A model generated the notes under the pieces. The model was not told the DNA's origin and did no database searches. It saw only the letters and a program-made list of their open reading frames with translations. From Candidatus Rokuibacteriota bacterium (GTDB lineage: Bacteria > Methylomirabilota > Methylomirabilia > Rokubacteriales > CSP1-6), in the NCBI GenBank assembly GCA_003220675.1, contig QHTD01000061.1:1-35054 (forward strand): a stretch of 35,054 nt of DNA, read 5' to 3'. Shown here piece by piece: positions 23,496 through 31,722 of the stretch. The translations under genes were made by a program, and so were the position numbers. The number at the start of each line of letters is the position of its first letter. Positions within the stretch are counted from its first letter, which is position 1.

Positions 23496-24716
23496 TCACC
23501 TGGCGACGCGCGGCGCGGGCAGGAATCGGGCGGTGACGAACCCCACGAGCGGCATGAGCGCGCTGACCGTGAGCGCCGCCGGCAGGCCCCAGCGGTCGGC
23601 GACCCAGCCGAGCGCCGTGACGCCGAGGCCCCCGGCGCCGATGGCGAAGCCGACGATGAGCCCCGAGGCCATCCCCGCGTTGCGGGGCAGGTAGGCCTGG
23701 CCGAGCACGATCGACACCGAGAAGCTCGACGTCAGCACCGCGCCGTAGAGCCCCAGCATCACGAACGCGAGGACGCCGGTCGTCTCCAAGAACACGAGCC
23801 CGAAGGGAATCGCGGCGAGGAAGACCCAGCGCATGAAGGGACGCGCGCCCCAGCGGTCGGCGAGGGGGCCCGCGACCACCGTGCCGAGAGCGCCCGCGCC
23901 GAGGAAGACGAAGAGCAGCGGCCCGACGAGCCGCGGGTCGGATTTCAGATAGTCCACGTAGTAGAAGGGGACGAAGGTCGTGAATCCGAGCTGCGCCCAC
24001 GAGCGAATCGCGACGAGAAAGATCAGGAGCGCCATCGCCCCGGGCATGTTGACGCCGCGCGCGGACGCGGTCGTCGCGGCGCGGGGCACCGCCGCGCGGT
24101 CGATGTGCGGCAGAACGGCCAGGAGGAGGCCGCCCACGATCACGGTCGGCACCAGCATGCCGAGCGTGCCGGCGAGCGAGAACCCGGTGACGAGGCTCGT
24201 GATCACCGGGGGTCCGAGCGCCATGCCGACGTTGCCGCCGAGCGAGAACCACGAGAGCGCGGTCGCCTTCCGATCGCCCGCCATGCCCGTCGCGGCCTTG
24301 TAGCCCTCCGGGTGCCACGCCGCGACGCCGAGTCCCATGACGAGCACGAGTCCGAGCACCGCGAGGTAGCCCGGCGCGATGCCCGTCAGCGCGAGGCCGG
24401 CGCCAGCGAGGAACACCGACGCTGGCAGGATCCAGCGCCGCGCGATCTGGTCGGAGAGGTAACCGAAGACCGGCTGGATCAGCGACGAGGTGAGCGTGCC
24501 GACGAGGACGATCGTCGCCGCCTCCGCATACGAGAGGCTGTGCGCGTTCCGGAGGAACGGCAACACCGCGGGGATCGAGCCCTGGTTCAGGTCGATGACG
24601 AGATGACCGAACGCCAGGAGCCCGATGAGCTTGGTGTGGGGCTTGACGCGCTCGACGGCGGCGACGAACGAGGTGGCGGCGGCCCCCTGGAGGACCGCTG
24701 GCTTCGAATCAGCCAT
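23496..24716 (-). CDS. MFS transporter, fosmidomycin-resistance (Fsr)-like
   Basis: 406 residues with 12 predicted helices. HLVIDLNQGSIPAVLPFLRNA in helix 1 and PVFGYLSDQIARRWILPASV after helix 2 are typical of Fsr-like exporters, as is GLGVAAWHPEGYKAA. The second half begins after a cytoplasmic loop at about residue 210 and repeats the pattern with GPLADRWGARPFMR. It exports some toxic or waste compound; substrate unknown. The ATG at 24716 (MADSKPAV) is preferred over the longer frame. It is divergent from the VOC gene across 29 bases. Confidence 0.9.
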   Translation of the reverse strand: MADSKPAVLQGAAATSFVAAVERVKPHTKLIGLLAFGHLVIDLNQGSIPAVLPFLRNAHSLSYAEAATIVLVGTLTSSLIQPVFGYLSDQIARRWILPASVFLAGAGLALTGIAPGYLAVLGLVLVMGLGVAAWHPEGYKAATGMAGDRKATALSWFSLGGNVGMALGPPVITSLVTGFSLAGTLGMLVPTVIVGGLLLAVLPHIDRAAVPRAATTASARGVNMPGAMALLIFLVAIRSWAQLGFTTFVPFYYVDYLKSDPRLVGPLLFVFLGAGALGTVVAGPLADRWGARPFMRWVFLAAIPFGLVFLETTGVLAFVMLGLYGAVLTSSFSVSIVLGQAYLPRNAGMASGLIVGFAIGAGGLGVTALGWVADRWGLPAALTVSALMPLVGFVTARFLPAPRVAR

Positions 24717-24729
24717 GACCTGCCAATGG

Positions 24730-24735
24730 TACACT
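24730..24735 (+). promoter_or_regulatory. extended -10 box before the VOC gene
   Basis: TGGTACACT (TG-extended, TACACT) lies 10 bases before the GTG start at 24746, predicting a start of transcription only a few bases upstream of translation. No clear -35 box. Confidence 0.35.
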
Positions 24736-24745
24736 ACTCGTCGCC

Positions 24746-25240
24746 GTGGACGCATCCCGCGCCGGTCTCAAGGTCCGCGAGCTCGGTCACGTCTCCCTCT
24801 TCGTCCGCGACCTCGAGGCGACGCGACGGTTCTACCGCGACATCCTCGGGCTCGCCGAGACCGGCACGGGCAAGGGCGGGCGCATCGTCTTCTTCTCCGC
24901 CGGCGTCCATCACCACGACGTCTCGTGCGAGCTGGCGCGCGCGGAAGGCCCCGGAGCGCAGCCCAAGGGCGTGCCGGGCCTGTACCACATCGCCTTCGAC
25001 GTCGGGAGCTCGCTCGCGGAGCTCGGCGCCGCGCGCCGGTGGGTGGAGGCTCGCGGGCTCACACCGTTCGGCGAGACGCCGAGCTCGTTCTGCGTGCGCG
25101 ACCCAGACGGCCACGAGATCGAGCTCTACGTCGAAGTCGCGCCTGAGTCGCGCGTCTCCGACACGGGGACCCGCACGCGCCACATCGAGACGACGCCCGC
25201 GGCGAGCGCCAGGACGACGACGCCGAACGCGGGCAGATAG
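24746..25240 (+). CDS. VOC-family (glyoxalase/dioxygenase) protein
   Basis: 164 residues, the first 130 forming one vicinal-oxygen-chelate module pair. Metal ligands fit His in ELGHVSLFVRD, His in LYHIAFDVGSS and Glu in GHEIELYVEV, with RRFYRDILGLAETG between. It could be a ring-cleavage dioxygenase, lyase or isomerase; the length is short for an extradiol dioxygenase. The Thr-rich last 30 residues lie in DNA that is also the 3' end of the opposing MFS gene (25126-25240), so the natural C-terminus may be an accident of a lost stop. Start GTG at 24746. Confidence 0.82.
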   Translation: MDASRAGLKVRELGHVSLFVRDLEATRRFYRDILGLAETGTGKGGRIVFFSAGVHHHDVSCELARAEGPGAQPKGVPGLYHIAFDVGSSLAELGAARRWVEARGLTPFGETPSSFCVRDPDGHEIELYVEVAPESRVSDTGTRTRHIETTPAASARTTTPNAGR

Positions 25241-26361
25241 CTGCCCCAGACGTCGTACATCGTCCCGCCGAGCCACGCGCCGAGCGCCTCTCCGGGGCCG
25301 ACGGCCAGCGCGAGCCAGCCGTAGATCGAGCCGAAGGACGCGCCCGCGAAGACGTCGGCCGCGCGTGCGGAGTGGACGATCCCCGTCGAGCCCTGCGCCA
25401 TGCCGTAGAAGAGGACGTACAGCGCGAGCCACCACGGAGCCGCCGTCGTCCGCAGAAGCACGAGGCAGCCGATGCCCGCGGCCGCGCTGGCGTACGTGAT
25501 CGTGAGCGTCTCCGCGCGCCCGAGCCGGTCGCAGAGGACGCCCGTCGTGAGGCGCCCGGCGAGGCTCACCAGGCTCACCGCGCCGAGGGCCGTCGCCGCC
25601 CGCGCGGGGGCAATCCCCTGATCGATCGCGTACGCGACCATGTGGACGTTCATGACCGGGAACGCGAACGCGCTGAAGAAGCGCGTCGCCGCGAGCCACC
25701 AGAACGGTCGCGACCGGATCGCGCCCGCGACGGTCCACGCGGCGGGTGGTTCCCGCGGTGCAAGGCGCCCGGCGTGTCCGTCACCGGGCAGGCGCTGGAA
25801 GGCACTCAGCGGCAGGACGATCAGCATGAGCAGCGCGGCCCAGACCAGAAGCGTCTCGCGCCAGCCGAGCGCGGACACGAGCGCCTGCCCCAACGGGATG
25901 AAGCAGAACGCGCCGAAGCCCGTCCCGAGATCGGCGACGGCGATCGCGCGCCCGCGCGCTCCGGGGTACCAGAGCGCGGCGAGGATCAGGTTCGCCTGGC
26001 TGCCGAGCGCGGCGAGGGCGAGGCCGCCGAGCACACCGTAGGTCAGCACGAGGAGCGGCAGCGAGTCGACCCGGCTCGCGAGCGCAAAGGCGAGCACCCC
26101 GAGCACGGCGCCCCCCTGGAAGAGGCGGCCGGGCCCCAGCCGGTCGAACGCCCAGCCGACGAGCGGGCCGCTGACGCCGCCGAGGAGCAGCGCCGCCGAT
26201 TGCACCGTCGCGACCTCGCCGCGCGACCCGCCGAACTCGGCGATGAGCGGCAGGTAGAGGACGGCGAACGCCATGAGGATGCCGTTCTGGATGGCGAGCG
26301 TCACGGCCGCGATCGCGAGGGCGCGTCGCGCGTGGCGCTCGGCCGGCCGGGCGTCCGTCAC
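25126..26361 (-). CDS. MFS transporter, monocarboxylate/oxalate-formate antiporter-like
   Basis: 411 residues and 12 helices. FAVLYLPLIAEFGGSRGEVATVQS, LLLGGVSGPLVGWAFDRLGPG and LAALGSQANLILAALWYPGARG place it in the MCT/OFA branch that carries small carboxylates. The second half has LAGRLTTGVLCDRLGRAET and YGMAQGSTGIVHSARAADV. GTG start at 26361 overlaps the TGA of the double-receiver gene by four bases. The gene therefore belongs to the operon gcdH - double receiver - MFS, which suggests uptake of a dicarboxylate or its precursor (inference). Its 3' end overlaps the VOC gene by 115 bases in antisense. Confidence 0.88.
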   Translation of the reverse strand: MTDARPAERHARRALAIAAVTLAIQNGILMAFAVLYLPLIAEFGGSRGEVATVQSAALLLGGVSGPLVGWAFDRLGPGRLFQGGAVLGVLAFALASRVDSLPLLVLTYGVLGGLALAALGSQANLILAALWYPGARGRAIAVADLGTGFGAFCFIPLGQALVSALGWRETLLVWAALLMLIVLPLSAFQRLPGDGHAGRLAPREPPAAWTVAGAIRSRPFWWLAATRFFSAFAFPVMNVHMVAYAIDQGIAPARAATALGAVSLVSLAGRLTTGVLCDRLGRAETLTITYASAAAGIGCLVLLRTTAAPWWLALYVLFYGMAQGSTGIVHSARAADVFAGASFGSIYGWLALAVGPGEALGAWLGGTMYDVWGSYLPAFGVVVLALAAGVVSMWRVRVPVSETRDSGATST

Positions 26362-27272
26362 CCGGCCAGATCGACTCGCCGCTGCGCCAGCGCCGCCTCG
26401 ATCGACTGCAGGAGGTGGGGAGGGTCGATCGGCTTCGTCACGTGGTCGAAGGCGCCAAACGCGAGGCTCCGCTTGGCCAGCTCGATGTTCACGCTCTCGT
26501 TCAGCATGATCACCTTCGCGGCGGGGACCAGCGCGACGATCGCGGGCAGCACCCCGACGCCGCTGAGCCCGGGCATCTCCACGTCGAGCAGCACGAGGTG
26601 GGGCGCCCTCTCCACGACCGCGCGCACGCCGCTGGCGGCGTCACTCATGAGACGGACCTCGTAGCCCGCCGCGGCGAGAACCTCCTCGAGCCTGTCGCGC
26701 AGCTCCGGCTCACCTACCACGACGAGAATCTCCGGCACCGCGGACACCGCCGCTGCGGCGCTCGGCGCGTCAGGTGGAGGCGCGGACGGCGCGCTCTCCA
26801 CCGGCGCGAGTGGCACACTCTCCGCCGGCGGGGGCGGCACGCTCTGCACTGGCGCGGGCGGCGCAGTCTCCACCGCCAGGGGCGGCACGCTCGCCGGCGG
26901 CGCGGGCGGCGCCGTCTCGGCGCGGAGCGCCGCGACCACGTCCGCCGGCGAGAGCGGCTTCGTGAGCACGGCCACCGCGCCGAGCGCGCGGGCCTGCGGG
27001 TGCAGCTCCTGGTCCGACGCGCCCGTGATCACGACGATCTTGATGCCCCGGTCGAACGCGCGGATCCGCTTGATCGCCTCGAGCCCGCCCAGGCGCGGCA
27101 TCACGAGGTCCAGCACGACGCCGGCCGGCCGAGTCCGCTTGACCTGCAGCAGCGCCTCCAGCCCGTCCGCCGCCTCGACGACGTCGAACCCCTCGCTTCG
27201 CAGGAGCTCGCCGACCGCCGCGCGCATGTCGCGATCGTCGTGCACCACCAGGACCTTCGGCGCCGCGCTCAC
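26358..27272 (-). CDS. double-receiver response regulator without output domain
   Basis: 304 residues. Receiver 1 (about 5-118): acidic pair Asp12/Asp13, phosphorylation site Asp55 (VVLDLVMP), Thr83 and Lys105 all present. Linker (about 120-178): proline- and alanine-rich with a repeated PPAP-type pattern. Receiver 2 (about 180-300): Asp230 (LLDVEMPG) and Lys280 (TKPI) are kept, but the acidic pair is replaced by Gly187/Glu188 and the Thr/Ser switch by Asn258, so phosphorylation may be weak. No DNA-binding or enzymatic domain follows, so it must signal through a partner. GTG start overlaps the gcdH stop (GTGA), and its own stop overlaps the MFS start in the same way. No histidine kinase is nearby. 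Confidence 0.88.
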   Translation of the reverse strand: MSAAPKVLVVHDDRDMRAAVGELLRSEGFDVVEAADGLEALLQVKRTRPAGVVLDLVMPRLGGLEAIKRIRAFDRGIKIVVITGASDQELHPQARALGAVAVLTKPLSPADVVAALRAETAPPAPPASVPPLAVETAPPAPVQSVPPPPAESVPLAPVESAPSAPPPDAPSAAAAVSAVPEILVVVGEPELRDRLEEVLAAAGYEVRLMSDAASGVRAVVERAPHLVLLDVEMPGLSGVGVLPAIVALVPAAKVIMLNESVNIELAKRSLAFGAFDHVTKPIDPPHLLQSIEAALAQRRVDLAG

Positions 27273-28441
27273 AGGCCGAAGGCGTCGAGGCCGGTGATGT
27301 CCCGGCCGATGATCAGCGTGTGGATGTCGTGCGTGCCCTCGTAGGTGTTCACGGTCTCGAGGTTCAGCATGTGGCGGATCACGGGGTGCTCGTCCACGAT
27401 GCCCGCGGCGCCCATGATGTCGCGCGCCATACGGGCGGTGTCGAGCGCGATCTGCGCGTTGTTCATCTTGGCCATCGAGATCTGCTGGGCTCGCGACTTG
27501 CCCTGATCCTTGAGCCGGCCGAGCCGCAGGACCAGGAGCTGCGCCTTCGTGATCTCGGTGATCATCCAGACGAGCTTCTGCTGGACGAGCTGGAACGAGG
27601 CGATCGACTTGCCGAACTGGATCCGCTGCTGCGCGTACTGGAGCGCCCAGTCGTAGCACGCCATCGCCGCGCCCACCGCGCCCCACGCAATACCGTAGCG
27701 CGCCTGGGAGAGGCAGCCGAGCGGCCCGCGGAGCCCTTTCACGTTCGGGAGCTTGTTCTCGAGCGAAATCTGACAATCCTGGAACGACAGCTCCGAGGTG
27801 ATCGAGGCGCGCATCGAGAACTTGCCGTGGATGTCGAGCGTCGAGAAGCCGGGCGTGCCGCGCTCGACGAGGAAGCCCCCGATCTCGCCGTCGTCCTCCT
27901 TGGCCCAGACCACGGCGACGTCGGCGATGGAGCCGTTGGTGATCCAGAGCTTGGTGCCGTTCAGGACGTACGCGTCGCCCTGCCGCCGGGCGCGCGTCTT
28001 CATCGAGCCCGGGTCGGAGCCATGGTCGGGCTCGGTGAGACCGAAGCACCCGACCTTCTCGCCCGTAGCGAGGCGCGGGAGCCATTTCTCCTTCTGCGCC
28101 TCGGAGCCGTACGCGTCGATGGGGTACATGACGAGGCCCGACTGGACCGACGCCACCGAGCGGAGGCCCGAGTCGCCGCGCTCGAGCTCCTGCATGATCA
28201 GCCCGTACGCGACGTTGTTGAGCCCGGCGCACCCGTAGCCCTTGAGCGTGGCGCCGAAGACGCCGAGTTCGCCGAGCTTCGGGATCAGCTGAACCGGGAA
28301 AGTCCCCGCGCGGTGGTGCTCGGTGACCACAGGGAGGAACTCGGCCTCCACCCAGTCGCGGACCGCGTCACGAACCATTCGCTCCTCTTCCGAGAGGAGG
28401 TCTTCGATCTCGTAATAATCGACGCCGCGGAATTTCTCCAT
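27269..28441 (-). CDS. gcdH: acyl-CoA dehydrogenase, glutaryl-CoA dehydrogenase-like
   Basis: 390 residues, FAD enzyme. GCFGLTEPDHGSDPGSMKTRA is the substrate/FAD loop of glutaryl-CoA dehydrogenases; NGTKLWITNGSIADVAVVWA and RIQFGKSIASFQLVQQKL follow, and the catalytic base is Glu368 in NTYEGTHDIHTLIIGRDITG. GcdH oxidises and decarboxylates glutaryl-CoA to crotonyl-CoA, feeding beta-oxidation. The first gene of a coupled operon with the double receiver and an MFS carrier. Other acyl-CoA dehydrogenases could show some of these motifs, but the whole pattern favours GcdH. Confidence 0.92.
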   Translation of the reverse strand: MEKFRGVDYYEIEDLLSEEERMVRDAVRDWVEAEFLPVVTEHHRAGTFPVQLIPKLGELGVFGATLKGYGCAGLNNVAYGLIMQELERGDSGLRSVASVQSGLVMYPIDAYGSEAQKEKWLPRLATGEKVGCFGLTEPDHGSDPGSMKTRARRQGDAYVLNGTKLWITNGSIADVAVVWAKEDDGEIGGFLVERGTPGFSTLDIHGKFSMRASITSELSFQDCQISLENKLPNVKGLRGPLGCLSQARYGIAWGAVGAAMACYDWALQYAQQRIQFGKSIASFQLVQQKLVWMITEITKAQLLVLRLGRLKDQGKSRAQQISMAKMNNAQIALDTARMARDIMGAAGIVDEHPVIRHMLNLETVNTYEGTHDIHTLIIGRDITGLDAFGL

Positions 28442-28470
28442 GGCCTAGTCCTTCCGACGCAACGCCGATG

Positions 28471-29130
28471 CTAGAGCCTGATCGGGTTGAAGTCCGTCTC
28501 GTAGTCGTAGGCGTCCACGTGCTCGCTCGCCTTGAGATAGGCCACGGTCGCGTACGTGAGCGGCGTCGCCGCCGCTTCGTACGCCACCTTCACGGCCCAC
28601 TGCGCGACGATGATGGCCCCGAGGGCGCGCGCGGGCACCGTGCCGGCGAAGGCGAGCGTCACGAAGATCACGGTGTCGAACGCCTGGCCGACGAGCGTGG
28701 AGCCGACCGTCCGCGTCCAGAGCCAACGCCCCTGCGTCAGGATCTTCATCTTGGCCAGCACGAAGGAGTTGGAGAACTCGCCCGCCAGGTAGGCGACGAA
28801 CGACGCCAGCAGGATCCGCGGCGTCTGCCCGAGGATCTCCTCGTAGGCGCTCTGGCCCTTCCAGAACGGCGCCGCCGGGATCTCGGCGCCGACCCAGATC
28901 GCCGCGACCATCAGCGCGTTGCACGCGAAGCCGAGCCAGATCACACGCCGCGCCGTCGCGTAGCCCCACACTTCCGTCAGGACGTCGCCCAGGACGTAGG
29001 AGAGCGGGAAGATCACGATGGCCGCCGTCAGGACCACCCCGCCAACCGTGATGAGCTTCGTCGCGATCGTGTTCGCGGTCAACAGGCACGTGACGAACAC
29101 CGAGGCGCAGGTGATCAACCGCCAGCTCAT
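28471..29130 (-). CDS. yhhQ: queuosine precursor transporter, YhhQ/VUT family
   Basis: 219 residues with about six helices. The start TCLLTANTIATKLITVGGVVL, the cytoplasmic YVLGDVLTEVWGYATARRVIW, AYLAGEFSNSFVLAKMKI and TVGSTLVGQAFDTVIFV are typical of the family, which takes up queuosine precursors such as preQ0/preQ1 or queuine for tRNA modification. No preQ1 riboswitch is apparent in the short upstream gap to the HD gene. Cytoplasmic membrane location is expected. Confidence 0.93.
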   Translation of the reverse strand: MSWRLITCASVFVTCLLTANTIATKLITVGGVVLTAAIVIFPLSYVLGDVLTEVWGYATARRVIWLGFACNALMVAAIWVGAEIPAAPFWKGQSAYEEILGQTPRILLASFVAYLAGEFSNSFVLAKMKILTQGRWLWTRTVGSTLVGQAFDTVIFVTLAFAGTVPARALGAIIVAQWAVKVAYEAAATPLTYATVAYLKASEHVDAYDYETDFNPIRL

Positions 29131-29151
29131 GGCCGTTCCCCCTCCGAGGTC

Positions 29152-30558
29152 CTAAACGTTCGTCAGGATCGCGGGCGGCTCCTCGCCGAGCGCCTTCTCG
29201 AGGGCCCGCGCGAGCTCGGCGTCGTGCTCGTGGCTCATCGCGAAGATCCGGCATTGGGCGACCTTGCCCGGCAGGTACTTGAGGATCTCCGTCAGGGGCG
29301 CCTCCGAGACGGTGTCCGTCGCCGAGTCGTAGACGTAGATCTGGCGGTCGCCCATCTTCAGCGGGTTGAGCGGCCGTGGGTCCTGCAGCGCCATATCGAT
29401 CTTGAACGGATACCCTCTGAGCCCGGGCGGCAGGAACACCCTCACCCGTTCTTCGACATCCTCCGCCTTGAGGAACGCCTGGCCGCGCTTGGGCTCGAAG
29501 AGGTCGAGGACGACCTCGTGCGACATCCGCCACTTGAGCTTCCGGTCGAGGATGTGCCGCCACTCGACGCCGAGCCTCTGTCTCGACGCCTCCTCGGCGT
29601 CGTGCCAGCGCCCGACGTCCTCGAGCAGCGTCCACTCCGTCAGGTGCAGGTACGGGTGGAGCTCCTTGCGGAGGTCGTAGGGGAACGCGATCCGCATCGT
29701 GTCGCGGAAGATCTCCTTGAGGTGCAGGTCGATGCCGCGCGTCGTCCGGTGGTAATAGACGTTCGTGTACATGTAGAAGCGGGCGTTCAGGAACATCGTG
29801 AACGCCTGGAGCCCGCCGCGGTCGAGCGTCAGCCCTTTCTCGGAGAAGAACGAGTAATAGATGATCCGCTCGATGTCGATCGGGCCGACCGCGACGCCGC
29901 ACATATAGGCGTCGCGCAGGACGTAGTCCATGTTGTCGGCGGTGAAGACGCCCGAGAGGAGCGGCTTCAGGAACGGGAGCCACTTCGGGTGCGACTCGAG
30001 CGGGTGCGTGTACGTCTTGCCCATCAGATAGCAGATCCACTCGGGATCGATGGCCTCGCCGGCGTTGAAGCGTCCGCTCGGGCTCCGCCGGAGATTCCGG
30101 AGGACGTCGGCCAGCTCCTCGCGGATGATCCGCTGGCCGATGAGCTCGTGGCTCAGGTCGTAGTCGACGAGGAAGTTATCGTCGAAGAAATGGCCGAACG
30201 GCCCGTGGCCGACGTCGTGCAAAAGCCCCGCCATGCGCAGCAGCTCCTCGATCAGCGCCGGCGAGGGTGCCTGGGGAAAGATCGCGCGCAGCGACGGGTA
30301 GAGCTGCTGGGCCATGCGGCCCGCGAGGTGCATCGCGCCGAGCGAGTGCTGGAACCGGCTGTGCTCGGCGGCGGGGAACACCCAGCGCGCCGACTGGAGC
30401 TGCGGCACGCGGCGCAGCCGCTGGACCCACGACGTGTCGATCAGGTCCTGCTCGGTCGCCTCGCCCGGGATCGCGCCGGCGCGGGTGTAGAGGATGTACT
30501 GATGGATGGGGTCGGCGATGAGGCCGCGCCCCTGATACGTGTCGGCGGCGCCCTTCAC
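29152..30558 (-). CDS. HD-domain phosphohydrolase (dNTPase/SAMHD1-like)
   Basis: 468 residues. The HD motifs are HSRFQHSLGAMHLA, LLHDVGHGPFGHFFDD and the late Asp in ADNMDYVLRDAYM, giving the His, His-Asp, Asp metal site. The start DPIHQYILYTRAG with ATEQDLIDTSWVQRLRRVPQL is the pattern of bacterial SAMHD1-like HD proteins, which hydrolyse dNTPs or related nucleotides; substrate unproven here. GTG start at 30558, three bases after the rfbB stop, so it belongs to the rfb operon although unrelated in function. Confidence 0.88.
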   Translation of the reverse strand: MKGAADTYQGRGLIADPIHQYILYTRAGAIPGEATEQDLIDTSWVQRLRRVPQLQSARWVFPAAEHSRFQHSLGAMHLAGRMAQQLYPSLRAIFPQAPSPALIEELLRMAGLLHDVGHGPFGHFFDDNFLVDYDLSHELIGQRIIREELADVLRNLRRSPSGRFNAGEAIDPEWICYLMGKTYTHPLESHPKWLPFLKPLLSGVFTADNMDYVLRDAYMCGVAVGPIDIERIIYYSFFSEKGLTLDRGGLQAFTMFLNARFYMYTNVYYHRTTRGIDLHLKEIFRDTMRIAFPYDLRKELHPYLHLTEWTLLEDVGRWHDAEEASRQRLGVEWRHILDRKLKWRMSHEVVLDLFEPKRGQAFLKAEDVEERVRVFLPPGLRGYPFKIDMALQDPRPLNPLKMGDRQIYVYDSATDTVSEAPLTEILKYLPGKVAQCRIFAMSHEHDAELARALEKALGEEPPAILTNV

Positions 30559-30561
30559 GAC

Positions 30562-31560
30562 CTACCGCCGCTCGTACTGCTTCTCGTAGTACGCGCGGAA
30601 CTCGCCGGACTTGAGTGGCCGCCACCACGCCTCGTGCTCGCGGTACCAGGCGACGGTCGCCGCGAGCGCGTCGCCGAAGCGGTGGCGAGGCGTCCAGCCG
30701 AGCTGGTGGATCTTCTTCGAGTCGAGCGAGTAGCGCCGGTCGTGGCCCGGCCGATCCTTCACGGGCTGGATCAGGGTCTCGGGCTTCCCCAGGAGATGGA
30801 GGATCTGGCGCGTCAGCACGATGTTCTCCACCTCGTGGCCGCCGCCGATGTTGTAGACCTCGCCCTCCCTGCCCTTCCGGAGCACCAGGTCGATCGCCGC
30901 GCAGTTGTCCAGCACGTAGAGCCAGTCGCGGACGTTCCGGCCGTCGCCGTAGAGCGGCAGCGGCCGGTCCTCGAGCGCGTTGGTAATGAAGAGCGGGATC
31001 ACCTTCTCAGGGTACTGGCACGGGCCGAAGTTATTGGACGAGCGCGTGATGAGCACGGGGACCCGGTGGGTGTGCCAGTACGCGAGCGCCAGGAGGTCGC
31101 CGCCCGCCTTCGAGGCCGAGTACGGGTTCGTCGGACGCAGCGGATCGCTCTCCCGCGACGAACCGCGCTCGACGGAGCCGTAGACCTCGTCCGTCGAGAT
31201 GTGGACGAAGCGCGGGATCCTGAGGTCCTTCACCGCCTCGAGCAGGGTGAACACGCCGAAGACGTCGGTCTTCAAGAACTCGTCGGGCTCCATCAGCGAG
31301 CGGTCGACATGGGTCGAGGCGGCTAGGTTCACGACGGCGTCCACGCCGTGCGCGACGTCACGGACGAGCTTGGCATCGCAGACGTCGCCGTGGACGAAGG
31401 CGTAGCGCGGGTCGGCCTCGACGTCCCTCAGGTTCGCCGGGTTGCCCGCGTAGGTGAGCTTGTCGAGATTGACCAGGGTATCGTCGGGGTGCGCTGCGAG
31501 GACGTGCCGGACGAAGTTGGAGCCGATGAAGCCGCTTCCGCCGGTGACCAGCAGCTTCAA
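30562..31560 (-). CDS. rfbB: dTDP-glucose 4,6-dehydratase
   Basis: 332 residues, short-chain dehydrogenase family. The NAD motif is VTGGSGFIGSNFVRHVLAAH, catalytic Tyr147 and Lys151 lie in NPYSASKAGGD, and Thr123-Asp124-Glu125 in HISTDEVYGSVE. FGPCQYPEKVIPLFITNAL and GDGRNVRDWLYV are the family's later markers. It converts dTDP-glucose to dTDP-4-keto-6-deoxyglucose. The start codon is TTG at 31560, the only one that fits. The upstream rfbC stop is 160 bases away because of a repeat element and duplicated DNA. Confidence 0.94.
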   Translation of the reverse strand: MKLLVTGGSGFIGSNFVRHVLAAHPDDTLVNLDKLTYAGNPANLRDVEADPRYAFVHGDVCDAKLVRDVAHGVDAVVNLAASTHVDRSLMEPDEFLKTDVFGVFTLLEAVKDLRIPRFVHISTDEVYGSVERGSSRESDPLRPTNPYSASKAGGDLLALAYWHTHRVPVLITRSSNNFGPCQYPEKVIPLFITNALEDRPLPLYGDGRNVRDWLYVLDNCAAIDLVLRKGREGEVYNIGGGHEVENIVLTRQILHLLGKPETLIQPVKDRPGHDRRYSLDSKKIHQLGWTPRHRFGDALAATVAWYREHEAWWRPLKSGEFRAYYEKQYERR

Positions 31561-31564
31561 CCGT

Positions 31565-31590
31565 CTAGCCCCGCGTCACGTCCCATGACG
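31565..31590 (-). pseudogene. duplicated rfbC 3' end
   Basis: On the minus strand this piece reads WDVTRG followed by TAG, the same ending as the intact rfbC at 31722-31748. The two DNA copies share TA, then CCCCGCGT, then ACGTCCCAT, with two differences over 21 bases (31565-31585 and 31723-31743). It lies just before the TTG of rfbB, the position where the rfbC stop would normally be. Either the target was duplicated when the element at 31600 inserted, or it is the tail of a lost second rfbC. Confidence 0.5.
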
Positions 31591-31599
31591 GCACGCCCG

Positions 31600-31722
31600 G
31601 GGCGATGCCAGATGACCAGCATCGCGAGGCCCGAGGGAGGAGCCTCCCCACGCTCCCGTGGTTGTACGTGAGGATCGGCGACGACCGAGAACGAAGCGAG
31701 GCGACGTCAGCTGGCATCGCCC
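31600..31722. mobile_element. 123-bp terminal-inverted-repeat (MITE-like) element
   Basis: GGGCGATGCCAGATGAC at 31600-31616 and GTCAGCTGGCATCGCCC at 31706-31722 are inverted repeats with one mismatch in 17. The interior has small hairpins (GGGAG/CTCCC and TCGG/CCGA) and no coding frame that resembles a protein. On the minus strand the element begins at the last base of the rfbC stop. The flanks are direct near-repeats. Size and structure suggest a non-autonomous element or a structured RNA; no transposase is nearby. Confidence 0.6.

Noticed and set aside
20649-25499. A 1616-codon open frame on the plus strand
   Set aside because: Low-complexity Arg/His/Asp-rich translation, antisense to ppiD, trmI and an MFS gene with clear homology; a by-product of high GC.
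28468-31326. A 952-codon plus-strand frame
   Set aside because: Antisense to yhhQ, the HD gene and rfbB; composition typical of a shadow frame.
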